Positions 40,357-49,148 of a stretch of 64,000 bases of DNA are shown in pieces. The stretch lies in contig CABJBA010000011.1 of assembly GCA_902363735.1 (NCBI GenBank), positions 1 to 64,000 on the forward strand, written 5' to 3'. A program made the position numbers and the translations under genes. The stretch comes from Clostridiaceae bacterium. GTDB taxonomy: Bacteria > Bacillota > Clostridia > Lachnospirales > Lachnospiraceae. The notes under the pieces were generated by a model that did no database searches, was not told the DNA's origin, and saw only the letters and a list, made by a program, of their open reading frames with translations. The number at the start of each line of letters is the position of its first letter. Positions within the stretch are counted from its first letter, which is position 1.

Positions 40357-41358
40357 TTACGGCTGCTTCCTTAAAAGCTGCCTTGTGTAATCTCCCAGCT
40401 CTCCCCATAAAAGCTGCTCTAAGTAATTGCCCTTTCTTCCCGGATTGCAGTGGTAAGGAAGTTTCAGCTTCTGAATTCGTTTTTTTAACGGCTCATGACC
40501 TGAAGATACCAGATATTCTTCAAATTCCTCAATCTTTGCGGCAGAGACACAGTCTTCTTTTACAGGCATATACACTACATCGCAGATTTCCAGCACCTCC
40601 AGAGCCTTTGCTCCAAATTGGCCCAGATCTAAAATCAAAGTCTCATAGGTGCTTTCTCTGGAAATCTTTTCCACTAAATCTGCTACGGACTGGGCTGTCA
40701 CTTGGAAAAGATCCTCAGGATAGCGGACCGGAGGCACATAATCCAGATCTCCCCAGGTATAGACAAGGGAGCCTAAGCGTCCCCAGTTAAAATCATTCTG
40801 ATTGTAATAATACAAAAGCTCTGACATGCCTCCCCTGTATTCTTCCCCTGTCAGACATTTCAACCCGGAACAGTCCTCTAAGTTCAAATACAGCACCTTT
40901 AAATCCCTGGCCATCAACTGTCCCATGGTAAGAGCAAGAGAAGTCTTTAAGCATCGGTTCACCGGAGAATAGATACCGATGATCCTCCCCGTACCTGATA
41001 CCCCCGCAAATACCGGTTCTCCCTCTGCCGAGCAGTAACAGGCCATCACTTCCCGCATCATGCTGTCTGCGGCCTGATATTTATAAATCTGCACTGGTCC
41101 GCCTTCCTCATATTCCTCTTCCTCACCGGCCAGCCGGATTATCCTGGAGGCCCTTATTTTCTCTGCTTCCTCTGCCGGTACAGAGGAATGAATCAGCAGC
41201 AGCTCAATCTCATGATCCCGGGAATAAGCTTTCAGTCCCTCCAAAGAGGTAAATGCAGCAACGGAAAAAGGAACCTGCCCTCTGTGGCTGATATATTCTG
41301 CAAGCCGTTCCCCGTAAACGGGATCCGGGTCATAAACTGCCATCACTTTTTTTGCCAA
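40357..41358 (-). CDS. TadZ/CpaE-like protein with degenerate P-loop
   Basis: A 333-aa protein. Residues 1 to about 110 resemble a receiver-like domain with an acidic patch. A MinD/ParA-like domain follows, starting GRIIGIYSPVNRCLKTSLAL (125-144). The Walker A loop keeps Lys-Thr-Ser but lacks the deviant-Walker glycines and first Lys (compare KGGxGKT), so nucleotide binding may be weak or lost. ETLILDLGQFGAKALEV corresponds to the Walker B region. TadZ proteins position the pilus machine at a cell pole. It lies between the first prepilin peptidase and the ATPase gene. Confidence 0.83.
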   Translation of the reverse strand: MAKKVMAVYDPDPVYGERLAEYISHRGQVPFSVAAFTSLEGLKAYSRDHEIELLLIHSSVPAEEAEKIRASRIIRLAGEEEEYEEGGPVQIYKYQAADSMMREVMACYCSAEGEPVFAGVSGTGRIIGIYSPVNRCLKTSLALTMGQLMARDLKVLYLNLEDCSGLKCLTGEEYRGGMSELLYYYNQNDFNWGRLGSLVYTWGDLDYVPPVRYPEDLFQVTAQSVADLVEKISRESTYETLILDLGQFGAKALEVLEICDVVYMPVKEDCVSAAKIEEFEEYLVSSGHEPLKKRIQKLKLPYHCNPGRKGNYLEQLLWGELGDYTRQLLRKQP

Positions 41359-41371
41359 ATAAAACCTCCTT

Positions 41372-41890
41372 CTAATACAGTAATATGATGTAAACCAGCA
41401 TTCCCAGAAAAATACAAAATCCTAAAGGTATGACCACCTCATATCCATCTCTGGCAGAATTGTAATACGCTGTGAGTCTGCCCGTCTGACACATACGCTT
41501 TATGTATTCCACAAAATAAGATAAGCGCTTAAACAATATACCCTTTGCCGCCATTTTGACAAAAGACCAGACCCCGCCTATTAAAAAACCGGGCAAAAGA
41601 GCTGCCGCACCGGCAACTGGACCTAGATAGGCAAAAACCAGTCCAATGATCTTAATATCACCGGCCCCAATCATCCTATAGATAAAAAGCGGGAAAAGCA
41701 CAGCTAATGCCACTGCAAATTTCAAGCAAAACAAGAACAGAACCTGCCAGAAAACAGCGCCCTTTAAAGTATCTGCCGACCGAAGAAGGTCCAGCAGAAT
41801 TCCGCTTATAAACCCGGACAGTACCAGCCAGTTGGGAATCCGGTGTTTTCGGATATCAAAATAAGCCCCTGCCCCTAAAACAAGCAGCAA
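41372..41890 (-). CDS. Prepilin peptidase (A24 family), first gene of the tad operon
   Basis: A 172-aa or slightly longer polytopic membrane protein. Catalytic Asp residues are in AYFDIRKHRIPN and MIGAGDIKIIGL (GxGD). It processes Flp-type prepilins. The start is unclear: TTG at 41890 has no ribosome binding site nearby, while an in-frame ATC at 41908 stands 9 nt after AAAGGGGG and would restore a full first membrane helix; no in-frame ATG or GTG exists upstream. It is the promoter-proximal gene, about 140 bp from the -10 at 42029-42034. Confidence 0.82.
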   Translation of the reverse strand: MLLVLGAGAYFDIRKHRIPNWLVLSGFISGILLDLLRSADTLKGAVFWQVLFLFCLKFAVALAVLFPLFIYRMIGAGDIKIIGLVFAYLGPVAGAAALLPGFLIGGVWSFVKMAAKGILFKRLSYFVEYIKRMCQTGRLTAYYNSARDGYEVVIPLGFCIFLGMLVYIILLY

Positions 41891-42279
41891 AACAATATGT
41901 CTGACGATACAATCAATCCCCCTTTTCTTTAAAAATAAATTTCGGAATTTTTTGCTGGGATATCAGCTTTGGAATAATAAAAATATTACTAAAGAATGTA
42001 CACAGAAGGCATACATGAATGTGCCTTTATTATGCACAAGATAAAAGCTGATGTCAACTGTTTTTTCTTAAAAATATTGTATACAAGGTCTTCTCTAAAA
42101 CTCTTCTAAATTGTTGAAGTTTTTTATTTATTATTTGCAATTTGAACAATTTTTTCTTATTTTTTATTATTTTTACAGCATATGTCACAATATTTTGACA
42201 TTGAAACATTGACGTTCTTTGATCTGGATGGTAAAATAAAATTAGTTTATTTTTTTAAACCAAAGGAGGGATTTCACTA
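41891..42279. other. Divergent regulatory region between tad operon and ArsR gene
   Basis: A 389-bp, very AT-rich region with no ORF I can support. It holds the tad promoter (42029-42057) and an inverted repeat just downstream of its start site (AAGGCATACAT/ATGTGCCTT, 42008-42028). Long T- and A-runs follow toward the ArsR gene. Promoter elements for the ArsR gene are not obvious. Confidence 0.6.
42029..42057 (-). promoter_or_regulatory. Promoter of the eleven-gene tad operon
   Basis: Minus strand: perfect -35 TTGACA (42052-42057), 17-bp spacer, -10 CATAAT (42029-42034). No other promoter of this quality was seen within the run 41890-31940, where the genes overlap or have gaps of 17 bp or less. 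Confidence 0.8.
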
Positions 42280-42660
42280 TTGGAGGCCCAGGATCTTAAT
42301 CAACTTTTTCAGGATTGCATGCCTCTTTTTATTGCTCTGGGAGATGAAGTCCGCCTGACCATTATTTCAGCCCTTGTTCAAACAAGCATTTATAACAGCC
42401 CGGAAAATGATATGTCAGGCACAAGCAGCGGCTGCAATGCCTCAGGAAGGCTGGGAATGAACGTAAAGGAGATTACGGAGCAGACCAGGCTGTCACGTCC
42501 GGCCATCTCTCATCATCTGAAAATTTTAAAAGAAGCGGATCTTATTGATGTCCGTCAGGAGGGGACATCCAATTATTACTATCTGACCATTGGGGACAGC
42601 ACGCAGAAGCTCTACTCCCTGGGACAATTTTTGCAGGGTCTTTTGGGCCGTATTTCATAA
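42280..42660 (+). CDS. ArsR-family winged-helix regulator
   Basis: A 126-aa protein with MPLFIALGDEVRLTIISAL (residues 14-32) and the helix-turn-helix VKEITEQTRLSRPAISHHLKILKEADLI (about 62-89), then a wing (VRQEGTSNYYYL). A Ser/Gly/Asn-rich insertion (about 40-58, SPENDMSGTSSGCNASG) sits between helices 2 and 3. A TTG start with AAAGGAGGG 9 nt upstream. There is no clear metal site other than one Cys in the insertion. It is divergent from the tad operon and upstream of the GH13/glgB genes; its target could be either. Confidence 0.8.
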   Translation: MEAQDLNQLFQDCMPLFIALGDEVRLTIISALVQTSIYNSPENDMSGTSSGCNASGRLGMNVKEITEQTRLSRPAISHHLKILKEADLIDVRQEGTSNYYYLTIGDSTQKLYSLGQFLQGLLGRIS

Positions 42661-42799
42661 AATCAGAAAATATACAGGTAATTTATGAATAAAGTGGCAT
42701 TTTCCAGATATACTAAGCCTTACAGGTATAAGAAGGTCCGGCAGCCTCTGGCTGGCCAATAAGGGCCTGGTATAAAAATATGAATCTGGAGATGACAAT

Positions 42800-43018
42800 A
42801 TGAAAAACGGGCTTTTAAAAAAACATTTGGCTCTGTCACAAGAAGAACGGAATTTAAGATGCGAGATCGAACGTTCCAAAACCGCTATCGATGCCGCCAG
42901 AAATCACTTTGAACAGGTTGTTGATCCAACCCTGATTGATTGTTACATTTACGAACTTAACGCAGCGCAGCTACGTTATCAGTTTCTCCTTCGCCGTTTT
43001 AAAAGCAGGGAGGTATAA
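42800..43018 (+). CDS. DUF2508-like small protein
   Basis: A 72-aa, charged, helical protein (HLALSQEERNLRCEIERSKTA, then ELNAAQLRYQFLLRRFK). The N-terminal phrase with Glu/Arg repeats and the C-terminal YELNAAQLRYQFLLR resemble the DUF2508/YaaL group found near recR in Bacillus; here it is near glycogen genes. A ribosome binding site (GGAGATG) is present. It is followed 31 bp later by the GH13 gene on the same strand, so they may be co-transcribed. Function unknown. Confidence 0.6.
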   Translation: MKNGLLKKHLALSQEERNLRCEIERSKTAIDAARNHFEQVVDPTLIDCYIYELNAAQLRYQFLLRRFKSREV

Positions 43019-43049
43019 GGTACATCACCAGAAACCGGAGGATATGAAT

Positions 43050-44384
43050 ATGAGCAGGTGGTATGAAGGGGGAGTGTTTTATCAAATCTATCCCCTGGGA
43101 CTTGTTGGAGCACCGAAGGAAAACAGAGAAGGCTCTGTAACAGACCATTTTGGAGAACTGGAACAATGGATTCCCCATATCCGTTCTCTTGGGTGCAATG
43201 CCATCTACATCGGGCCACTGTTTGAATCCTCTACCCATGGATACGATACACGGGATTACCGGATGGTGGACCGCCGCCTGGGAAGCCCGGAAAGCTTTCA
43301 GACATTTACAGACCTCTGCCACAAGGCGGGAATAAAGGTGGTGGTGGATGGTGTATTTAACCACACCGGAAGAGATTTCTTTGCATTTCAGGACATTGTA
43401 AAAAACAGGGAGCAGTCCCCATACAGGGACTGGTATAAGGGAGTCAATTTCGGAGGAAGCAGCCCTCTTGGGGACTCCTTTGGATATGAAGCCTGGCAGG
43501 GGCATTCTGAGCTTCCATGTCTCAATCTCTCTCTCACCACGGTAAAGCAGTATTTATTCGATACGATACAATTCTGGATTCAGAACTTTGATATCGACGG
43601 TATCCGTTTAGACTGCGCCAATGTTCTGGACTTTGGATTTATGAAGGAACTTCGGGAAAAGACAGACCGGATGAAGGAAGACTTCTGGCTTATGGGCGAG
43701 GTCATCCACGGAGATTACGCCAGGTGGATCAATGATTCCACCCTCCACTCTGTCACCAATTATGAACTACATAAAAGCAATTACTCCGGTCACAATGATC
43801 ACAATTACTTCGAAATTGCCCACAACGTAAAACGGCTTGACCCCTTAGGACTACAGCTTTATACCTTTGTGGACAATCACGATGAGGACCGTATTGCCAG
43901 CAAGCTGAAAAATCCAGAGCACTTATATCCGGTTTACACCTTATTATTTACCCTTCCCGGCATTCCGTCCGTCTATTACGGCAGCGAATTTGCAATAGAA
44001 GGAAAAAGGACCAATTGGGATGATTCTGCCCTTCGCCCGGCTATTTCCATTTCAGACAGGGAGGTAAAAGCTAATTCTTTGTCCAGTTTTATAGGCAGGC
44101 TTGGACAGATCCACAAAGAAAATCCCCATTTTCACAGAGGGCGGTATCAGGAACTGCTTCTCACCAACAGGCAATACGCCTTTGCCCGATTTTACAAGGA
44201 ACAAGCCCTTGTCACAGCAGTCAACAACGATGACAAGGAAGCATTTGTGCAGATAGCATGTCCGTCACAAGGGGACATTGCCATAGATCTTCTCAGCGGA
44301 GAACAGCATCCCGTCAGGGATCAGAAAATCCAGTTAACCATTCCGGCGAACCGGGGTGTAATATTAAAAATTATGGAGGAGTGA
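43050..44384 (+). CDS. GH13 alpha-amylase-family enzyme
   Basis: About 444 aa, an intracellular (no signal peptide) (beta/alpha)8-barrel glycosidase. The four GH13 regions are clear: VVVDGVFNHTG (I), IDGIRLDCAN with the Asp nucleophile (II), WLMGEVIHGD with the acid Glu (III), and FVDNHDEDRI (IV). A C-terminal beta domain follows. It probably acts on alpha-1,4-glucans or maltodextrins; the exact specificity is not readable. The second of two close ATGs (43050) is best spaced from GGAGG. It is 4 bp upstream of glgB, indicating a glycogen or maltodextrin operon. Confidence 0.9.
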   Translation: MSRWYEGGVFYQIYPLGLVGAPKENREGSVTDHFGELEQWIPHIRSLGCNAIYIGPLFESSTHGYDTRDYRMVDRRLGSPESFQTFTDLCHKAGIKVVVDGVFNHTGRDFFAFQDIVKNREQSPYRDWYKGVNFGGSSPLGDSFGYEAWQGHSELPCLNLSLTTVKQYLFDTIQFWIQNFDIDGIRLDCANVLDFGFMKELREKTDRMKEDFWLMGEVIHGDYARWINDSTLHSVTNYELHKSNYSGHNDHNYFEIAHNVKRLDPLGLQLYTFVDNHDEDRIASKLKNPEHLYPVYTLLFTLPGIPSVYYGSEFAIEGKRTNWDDSALRPAISISDREVKANSLSSFIGRLGQIHKENPHFHRGRYQELLLTNRQYAFARFYKEQALVTAVNNDDKEAFVQIACPSQGDIAIDLLSGEQHPVRDQKIQLTIPANRGVILKIMEE

Positions 44385-44388
44385 AAAT

Positions 44389-46299
44389 ATGGCAGAGAAA
44401 AAGAAGGAAATCGGAACAGGCTTTATTACGGAGGTAGACCGGTATCTTTACAACAACGGAAAGCATTATGAGATTTATGAAAAGCTGGGTGCTCATCCGA
44501 AAACCTATGAAGGAAAAGACGGGATGTATTTTGCAGTATGGGCCCCCCACGCAGAACAGGCTGCAGTGGCAGGTGACTTTAACAGTTGGAACCCGGACAC
44601 CACTCCTATGAACCGGCTGGCTGACTCAGGAATCTGGGAAACCTTTGTTCCAGGCCTGAGCGTTGGGGAGCTGTATAAATTCGCCATTACTACAAAAAGC
44701 GGGAAGATTCTTTTTAAAGCCGATCCTTATGCGGCCCAGGGAGAGTACCGACCCCAGACCGCCTCTGTCACCGCTGATTTGTCAGGATTTAAGTGGAGGG
44801 ACAGTTCCTGGATGGAAAAACGGGAGGAGTGTAGTTTACTGGAAGGCCCCCTCAGCATTTATGAAGTCCACTTAGGCTCCTGGAAGAAGAAAAACCGGGA
44901 AGAAAAGGACGGATTTTACACTTATGTGGAAGCTGCTCATGAGCTGGCTGATTACATATCAGAAATGGGCTATACTCATGTGGAGCTGATGGGAATTGCA
45001 GAGCATCCTTACGACGGTTCCTGGGGCTATCAGGTGACAGGTTACTTTGCCCCTACCTCCAGATATGGGACACCGGAAGAGTTTATGTATTTTGTAGACT
45101 ACATGCACCGAAAAGGAATCGGGGTTATTTTAGACTGGGTTCCCGCCCATTTTCCAAAAGATGCCCACGGGCTCACTGACTTTGACGGAGAGCCTTGCTA
45201 TGAATACGCAGACCCAAGAAAGGGAGAGCATCCGGACTGGGGGACTAAAATATTTGATTACAGTAAGTCGGAAGTCAGCAATTTCCTCATTGCCAACGCT
45301 CTTTACTGGGTGAAAAAGTTTCATGTGGATGGTCTCCGCGTAGATGCAGTTGCCTCTATGCTTTACTTAGACTATGGAAGAGATAATGGGAACTGGGTTG
45401 TCAACAGCAGAGGCGGCAATGAAAATCTGGAAGCCATTGAGTTTTTTAAGCATTTAAACAGTATGATGAAGGAACGCGGAAACGGTGCCATGGTTATTGC
45501 AGAGGAGTCCACCGCCTGGCCCAAAGTAACAGGTGAGCCAAAAGAGGAAGGCCTTGGCTTTACCTTTAAATGGAACATGGGCTGGATGCATGATTTCCTG
45601 GAATACATGAAGCTGGACCCCTATTTCCGCAAATTTAACCATAATAAAATGACATTCGGGCTTTCATATTTTACCAGTGAAAAATACATTCTGGTATTGT
45701 CCCATGATGAAGTAGTCCATTTAAAATGCTCCATGATTAATAAGATGCCGGGGCTTCTAGATGATAAGTTTTTAAATTTAAAGCTGGGTTACACCTTTAT
45801 GCTGGGACATCCGGGAAAAAAGCTGTTGTTTATGGGGCAGGATTTCGGACAATTCCATGAATGGGACGAGAAGACCTCTCTGGACTGGTATCTGGCTGAT
45901 GAGCCCTTGGGAAAAGAACTTAAGAAATATGTGAGCGATCTTCTCCATCTCTATAAGAAGTACCCGGCTCTATATGAAAAAGACTATGACTGGAACGGTT
46001 TCTCCTGGGTGAATGCCAACGATAGCGAACACAGCATCTTCAGCTTTATCCGGTACAGCAAGGACTGCAAAAACAACCTGCTATTTGTTTTAAACTTTAC
46101 TCCTGTTGCTTATCCGGACTACCGGGTGGGCGTCCCGAAACGGGGCAGCTTTACTCTTGTCTTAAATGAGAGCCAAGGCCTTTTCATGCGGGGAGAAAAA
46201 GCTCCTTCTTTCCGTTCCGCTCAAAAGGAATGGGATGGCCAGGAATACTCTTTTGCCTACTCACTTCCTGCCTATGGAGCTGCTGTCTTTCGCTTTTAA
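44389..46299 (+). CDS. glgB: 1,4-alpha-glucan branching enzyme
   Basis: A 636-aa GH13 branching enzyme that makes alpha-1,6 branches in glycogen. The N-terminal CBM48 domain includes FAVWAPHAEQAAVAGDFNSWN (about residues 48-68). The catalytic barrel has GVILDWVPAHF (I), VDGLRVDAVASMLY (II, nucleophile Asp), MVIAEESTAWP (III, Glu) and LVLSHDEVVH (IV). The C-terminal all-beta domain is complete. The ribosome binding site GGAGGAGTG overlaps the end of the GH13 gene. With glgC/glgD at 49-51.6 kb it shows that the strain stores glycogen; glgA and glgP are not in the window. Confidence 0.96.
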   Translation: MAEKKKEIGTGFITEVDRYLYNNGKHYEIYEKLGAHPKTYEGKDGMYFAVWAPHAEQAAVAGDFNSWNPDTTPMNRLADSGIWETFVPGLSVGELYKFAITTKSGKILFKADPYAAQGEYRPQTASVTADLSGFKWRDSSWMEKREECSLLEGPLSIYEVHLGSWKKKNREEKDGFYTYVEAAHELADYISEMGYTHVELMGIAEHPYDGSWGYQVTGYFAPTSRYGTPEEFMYFVDYMHRKGIGVILDWVPAHFPKDAHGLTDFDGEPCYEYADPRKGEHPDWGTKIFDYSKSEVSNFLIANALYWVKKFHVDGLRVDAVASMLYLDYGRDNGNWVVNSRGGNENLEAIEFFKHLNSMMKERGNGAMVIAEESTAWPKVTGEPKEEGLGFTFKWNMGWMHDFLEYMKLDPYFRKFNHNKMTFGLSYFTSEKYILVLSHDEVVHLKCSMINKMPGLLDDKFLNLKLGYTFMLGHPGKKLLFMGQDFGQFHEWDEKTSLDWYLADEPLGKELKKYVSDLLHLYKKYPALYEKDYDWNGFSWVNANDSEHSIFSFIRYSKDCKNNLLFVLNFTPVAYPDYRVGVPKRGSFTLVLNESQGLFMRGEKAPSFRSAQKEWDGQEYSFAYSLPAYGAAVFRF

Positions 46300-46397
46300 T
46301 GTTTAACCATTCATTTTACTGGATTTTCAGTAATATATAGATACAAGTCAATGCATCATTTTCTTTAAACTTATGGTATGAAAGGAGAGAGGTTTTT

Positions 46398-47147
46398 ATG
46401 GCAGCAGAACTAATTGTGACAACCGCAACAAAAAAGGTCTTTCGTGATGGAAATAAGGCGCTGAAGGTATTTAACGCTGACTTCCCCAAAGCAGAGGTTT
46501 TAAACGAAGCTTTGATCACTGCCCGTGTGGAAGAAGTAGGAGGCATCAACGTTCCCAAGGTGTTGGAAGTCAGTGTCTTTGAAGAAAAATGGTCTATTAC
46601 CTTTGATTTCATCGAAGGCAAGACCCTTCAGCAGCTCATGGAGGAAAACCCTGAAAAATTACCGGAATACATGGAAAAAATGGTTGATCTTCATTTAAGC
46701 CTTCTGGCAAAACAGTGTCCTCTTCTCAATAAGCTGAAGGATAAGATGTCACGCCAGATCATGGACACAGAAGAATTAAGCGATGTGACCGTATACGATA
46801 TGCGAACACAGCTTGACAGCATGCCAAAGCATACAAAGCTATGCCACGGAGACTTTAATCCGACCAACATTATTGTAAAGGCTGACGGAACCATGTTCGT
46901 CCTGGACTGGGTACATGCCACTCAGGGCAATGCCAGTGCCGATGTTGCCAGAACCTACCTGCTCTTCTGCCTCCAGGATCAGAATAAGGCGAATATGTAC
47001 ATAGATTTATTCTGCAAGAAGACAGGAACCGCAGAGAAATACGTTCAGAAATGGCTTCCCATCGTTGCGGCAGCCCAGTTATCCAAAAGAAGGCCCCAGG
47101 AAGCAGAATTGCTGAAACAATGGGCCAATGTCTGCGATTACCAATAA
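46398..47147 (+). CDS. Aminoglycoside phosphotransferase-family small-molecule kinase
   Basis: A 249-aa kinase of the APH/choline-kinase fold. The catalytic loop is LCHGDFNPTNIIV (about residues 149-161), with the catalytic Asp and Asn, and the metal-binding segment is MFVLDWVHATQGN. The N-terminal lobe (DGNKALKVF...TFDFIEGKTLQQLMEE) supplies the nucleotide site. The substrate is unknown; chromosomal Firmicute homologues are usually not antibiotic resistance genes. It follows glgB by about 100 bp, and ends at a strong bidirectional terminator. Confidence 0.8.
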   Translation: MAAELIVTTATKKVFRDGNKALKVFNADFPKAEVLNEALITARVEEVGGINVPKVLEVSVFEEKWSITFDFIEGKTLQQLMEENPEKLPEYMEKMVDLHLSLLAKQCPLLNKLKDKMSRQIMDTEELSDVTVYDMRTQLDSMPKHTKLCHGDFNPTNIIVKADGTMFVLDWVHATQGNASADVARTYLLFCLQDQNKANMYIDLFCKKTGTAEKYVQKWLPIVAAAQLSKRRPQEAELLKQWANVCDYQ

Positions 47148-47171
47148 AATCAATTTAATAATACCTAAAAT

Positions 47172-47218
47172 AAAAACGGTATCCCCAAAGTCATAGTCTG
47201 AATTGGGATACCGTTTTT
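47172..47218. terminator. Bidirectional terminator, 14-bp stem
   Basis: Perfect arms AAAAACGGTATCCC (47172-47185) and GGGATACCGTTTTT (47205-47218). It separates the convergent kinase and DUF3783 genes. Confidence 0.92.
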
Positions 47219-47224
47219 ACCGCC

Positions 47225-47635
47225 TTATTGCTGTTCTTTTTTGGACATGACCTCATGTTCCTTTATAAGTTCCTGATACAAATCATAAAGCTTCCATTTG
47301 CAGTTGGTATCGGTTATGACTGCCTTTAAGGCAATCTTCTCCACCCCTGCACGCCTTAAGTTCATCAACAACTCATCCAGTCTGGAATTGGAAAAATTCT
47401 TCATAACCAGAAGTTCTTCCTCTACCAGGGAACACTCCACCGCGTCCTGTTCCTCAAAGCCATCAAACCCAGCCAGATATCCCACGCTCTGTCCCATCTG
47501 TTCCTGGGAAATATTTTTAATCCGAATGCCCATACGCACCAGTACAGCCTTTAGCTTAGCAGCTTTTGTACCATTGCCCTTCTGCTTGTCCAGCTCCGGC
47601 TGATAGTATAGAACCATCTCTTTCCCTGCTGCCAT
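47225..47635 (-). CDS. DUF3783 domain protein
   Basis: A 136-aa cytosolic protein. The C-terminal half, EELLVMKNFSNSRLDELLMN then LRRAGVEKIALKAVITDTN and CKWKLYDLYQELIKEH, matches the DUF3783 type. The N-terminal half (LKAVLVRMGIRIKNISQEQ) is a short alpha/beta section. Function unknown. It follows ddh by 21 bp on the same strand and ends at the terminator 47172-47218, so it is likely co-transcribed with ddh. Confidence 0.8.
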   Translation of the reverse strand: MAAGKEMVLYYQPELDKQKGNGTKAAKLKAVLVRMGIRIKNISQEQMGQSVGYLAGFDGFEEQDAVECSLVEEELLVMKNFSNSRLDELLMNLRRAGVEKIALKAVITDTNCKWKLYDLYQELIKEHEVMSKKEQQ

Positions 47636-47656
47636 TTCCTATCCCTCCTGTCCTGT

Positions 47657-48643
47657 TTATAACAGGTTTTTCCTCAATTCTTCCCCGCTTAAGGAACATA
47701 AATACGCCGGAGCAATGTCAAACACAGTCTTGCAGCCCTGCTGCCCCTCCTGATTTAAGCGATAGGCAGCCCTTGCATAAGCAGCCAACACTGAAGACGT
47801 AAACTCTGGGTTAGAATCAAGCTTTAAGCTGTATTCAATCACATGGCTGTTCTCATCCTCCCAGCCAGTTGTCCCGGTTCTGATAACAAATCCCCCGTGA
47901 GGAATTCCCTTATGCTCACACATCAGTTCTTCCTCTGTAATAAACCGGACAGTTGTGTCGTAATCAGCAAAATAATTAGGCATAGTCACGATATCTTTTC
48001 TGATCCGCTCTAAATCAGCCCCTTCTTCTGCCACCACAAAGCATTCACGGGTGTGCTTCTGTCTGGTTGTCAGCTCAGGATTGCTTCCGCTTCTCACCGC
48101 CTTTAAAGCCTCCTCAACCGGAACCGTGTACTGTCTGGCATCCTTAACACCTGAAATTCTACGGATAGCATCAGAATGGCCCTGACTGACTCCTTTTCCC
48201 CAAAAGGTATAATCACTGCCTCCCGGCAAAATAGCTCCTGCATATAAACGGTTTAAGGAAAACATGCCCGGATCCCAGCCTGCGGATATGACTGCCGCCT
48301 TTCCTCCCTTTTTGGCTGCCTCATCCACTGCCTGAAAATGCTGGGGGATCTTAGCATGAGTATCAAAGCTGTCAACCACATTAAAATGCTCCGCCAATTC
48401 TTTGGTCTGTTCCGGAAGATCCAAAGCACTTCCGCCGCACAAAATCAGGACATCAACAGAATTCTTAAAAGAGAAAATGTTCTCATAAGAATACACCCCT
48501 GCACCCGGTGTCAATACCGTTAGTGATTCCGGATTCCTCCTTGTAAATACTGCAGTAAGCTCTAAGTCCGGGTTGTGACGTATGGCACACTCCACCCCTC
48601 TTCCCAGATTTCCATAGCCTACAATACCTATTTTAATTGTCAT
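47657..48643 (-). CDS. ddh: meso-Diaminopimelate D-dehydrogenase
   Basis: A 328-aa NADP-dependent enzyme that makes meso-diaminopimelate in one step from tetrahydrodipicolinate, feeding lysine and peptidoglycan synthesis. The Rossmann motif is IGIVGYGNLGRGVE (residues 5-18). Conserved substrate-side segments include SAGWDPGMFSLNRLYA, FWGKGVSQGHSDAIRRI and HGGFVIRTG. The length and motifs agree with the Corynebacterium/Clostridia enzyme. It has a promoter at 48682-48711 and is followed by the DUF3783 gene. Confidence 0.95.
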   Translation of the reverse strand: MTIKIGIVGYGNLGRGVECAIRHNPDLELTAVFTRRNPESLTVLTPGAGVYSYENIFSFKNSVDVLILCGGSALDLPEQTKELAEHFNVVDSFDTHAKIPQHFQAVDEAAKKGGKAAVISAGWDPGMFSLNRLYAGAILPGGSDYTFWGKGVSQGHSDAIRRISGVKDARQYTVPVEEALKAVRSGSNPELTTRQKHTRECFVVAEEGADLERIRKDIVTMPNYFADYDTTVRFITEEELMCEHKGIPHGGFVIRTGTTGWEDENSHVIEYSLKLDSNPEFTSSVLAAYARAAYRLNQEGQQGCKTVFDIAPAYLCSLSGEELRKNLL

Positions 48644-48681
48644 ACCTTTAGCCGCCTTTCCACAAAAATCGTTTGTTTTTT

Positions 48682-48711
48682 ATTATAACTCAAAAAAGAA
48701 CCATGTGTAAA
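48682..48711 (-). promoter_or_regulatory. Promoter of ddh
   Basis: Minus strand: -35 TTTACA (48706-48711), 18-bp spacer, perfect -10 TATAAT (48682-48687), about 40 bp before the ddh start. Confidence 0.7.
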
Positions 48712-48778
48712 TCCTGTTTTACAAATAGTTTTGAATCTTCAAAGACAAGGCTGCTTGATGCATTTTTCCCTTAATGAC

Positions 48779-48830
48779 AAAAAAGCTGTTGCTCCAGCAG
48801 ACAATTCATCTGCCTTTGCAACAGCTTTTT
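48779..48830 (-). terminator. Terminator after spoVG
   Basis: Arms AAAAAGCTGTTGC and GCAACAGCTTTTT around a 25-nt loop. On the minus strand it ends in TTTTTTGTC, 9 bp after the spoVG stop. Confidence 0.9.
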
Positions 48831-48838
48831 CAAATAAA

Positions 48839-49123
48839 CTATGCCAATGCTGCCACATCCGGTATTTCCAGGGTTGTGGTCTCATATTTATCCAGAATCA
48901 CCTTTTGAATCATGTCACGTGTTCCCGAATTTATGGGATGGGCTATATCCCGGTATTCTCCGTCAGCCGCTTTGCGGCTCGGCATGGCGATAAATAAACC
49001 ATTCTCCCCCTCGATCACCTTGATATCATGAATAACAAACTCGTTATCCAAAGTAATGGATACAATGGCCTTCATCTTTCCTTCTTTTTCAATTCTTCTC
49101 ACTCTCACGTCTGTAATCTGCAT
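48839..49123 (-). CDS. spoVG: Septation/RNA-binding regulator SpoVG
   Basis: A 94-aa protein with the full SpoVG sequence pattern: [54 protein letters not shown] and [11 protein letters not shown]. SpoVG is a small site-specific nucleic-acid-binding regulator that affects septation, sporulation and expression of surface and metabolic genes in Firmicutes. It is 25 bp downstream of glgD on the same strand with a dedicated terminator, so it is most simply the last gene of glgC-glgD-spoVG, an unusual partnership compared with the purR-yabJ-spoVG locus of Bacillus. Confidence 0.96.
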   Translation of the reverse strand: MQITDVRVRRIEKEGKMKAIVSITLDNEFVIHDIKVIEGENGLFIAMPSRKAADGEYRDIAHPINSGTRDMIQKVILDKYETTTLEIPDVAALA

Positions 49124-49148
49124 GTTAAAACCCCTCCTGCCGCAATTC

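Noticed and set aside
46398..47147. Aminoglycoside resistance gene
   Set aside because: The kinase fold is shared by many metabolic kinases, and its context is glycogen metabolism, with no sign of mobility.
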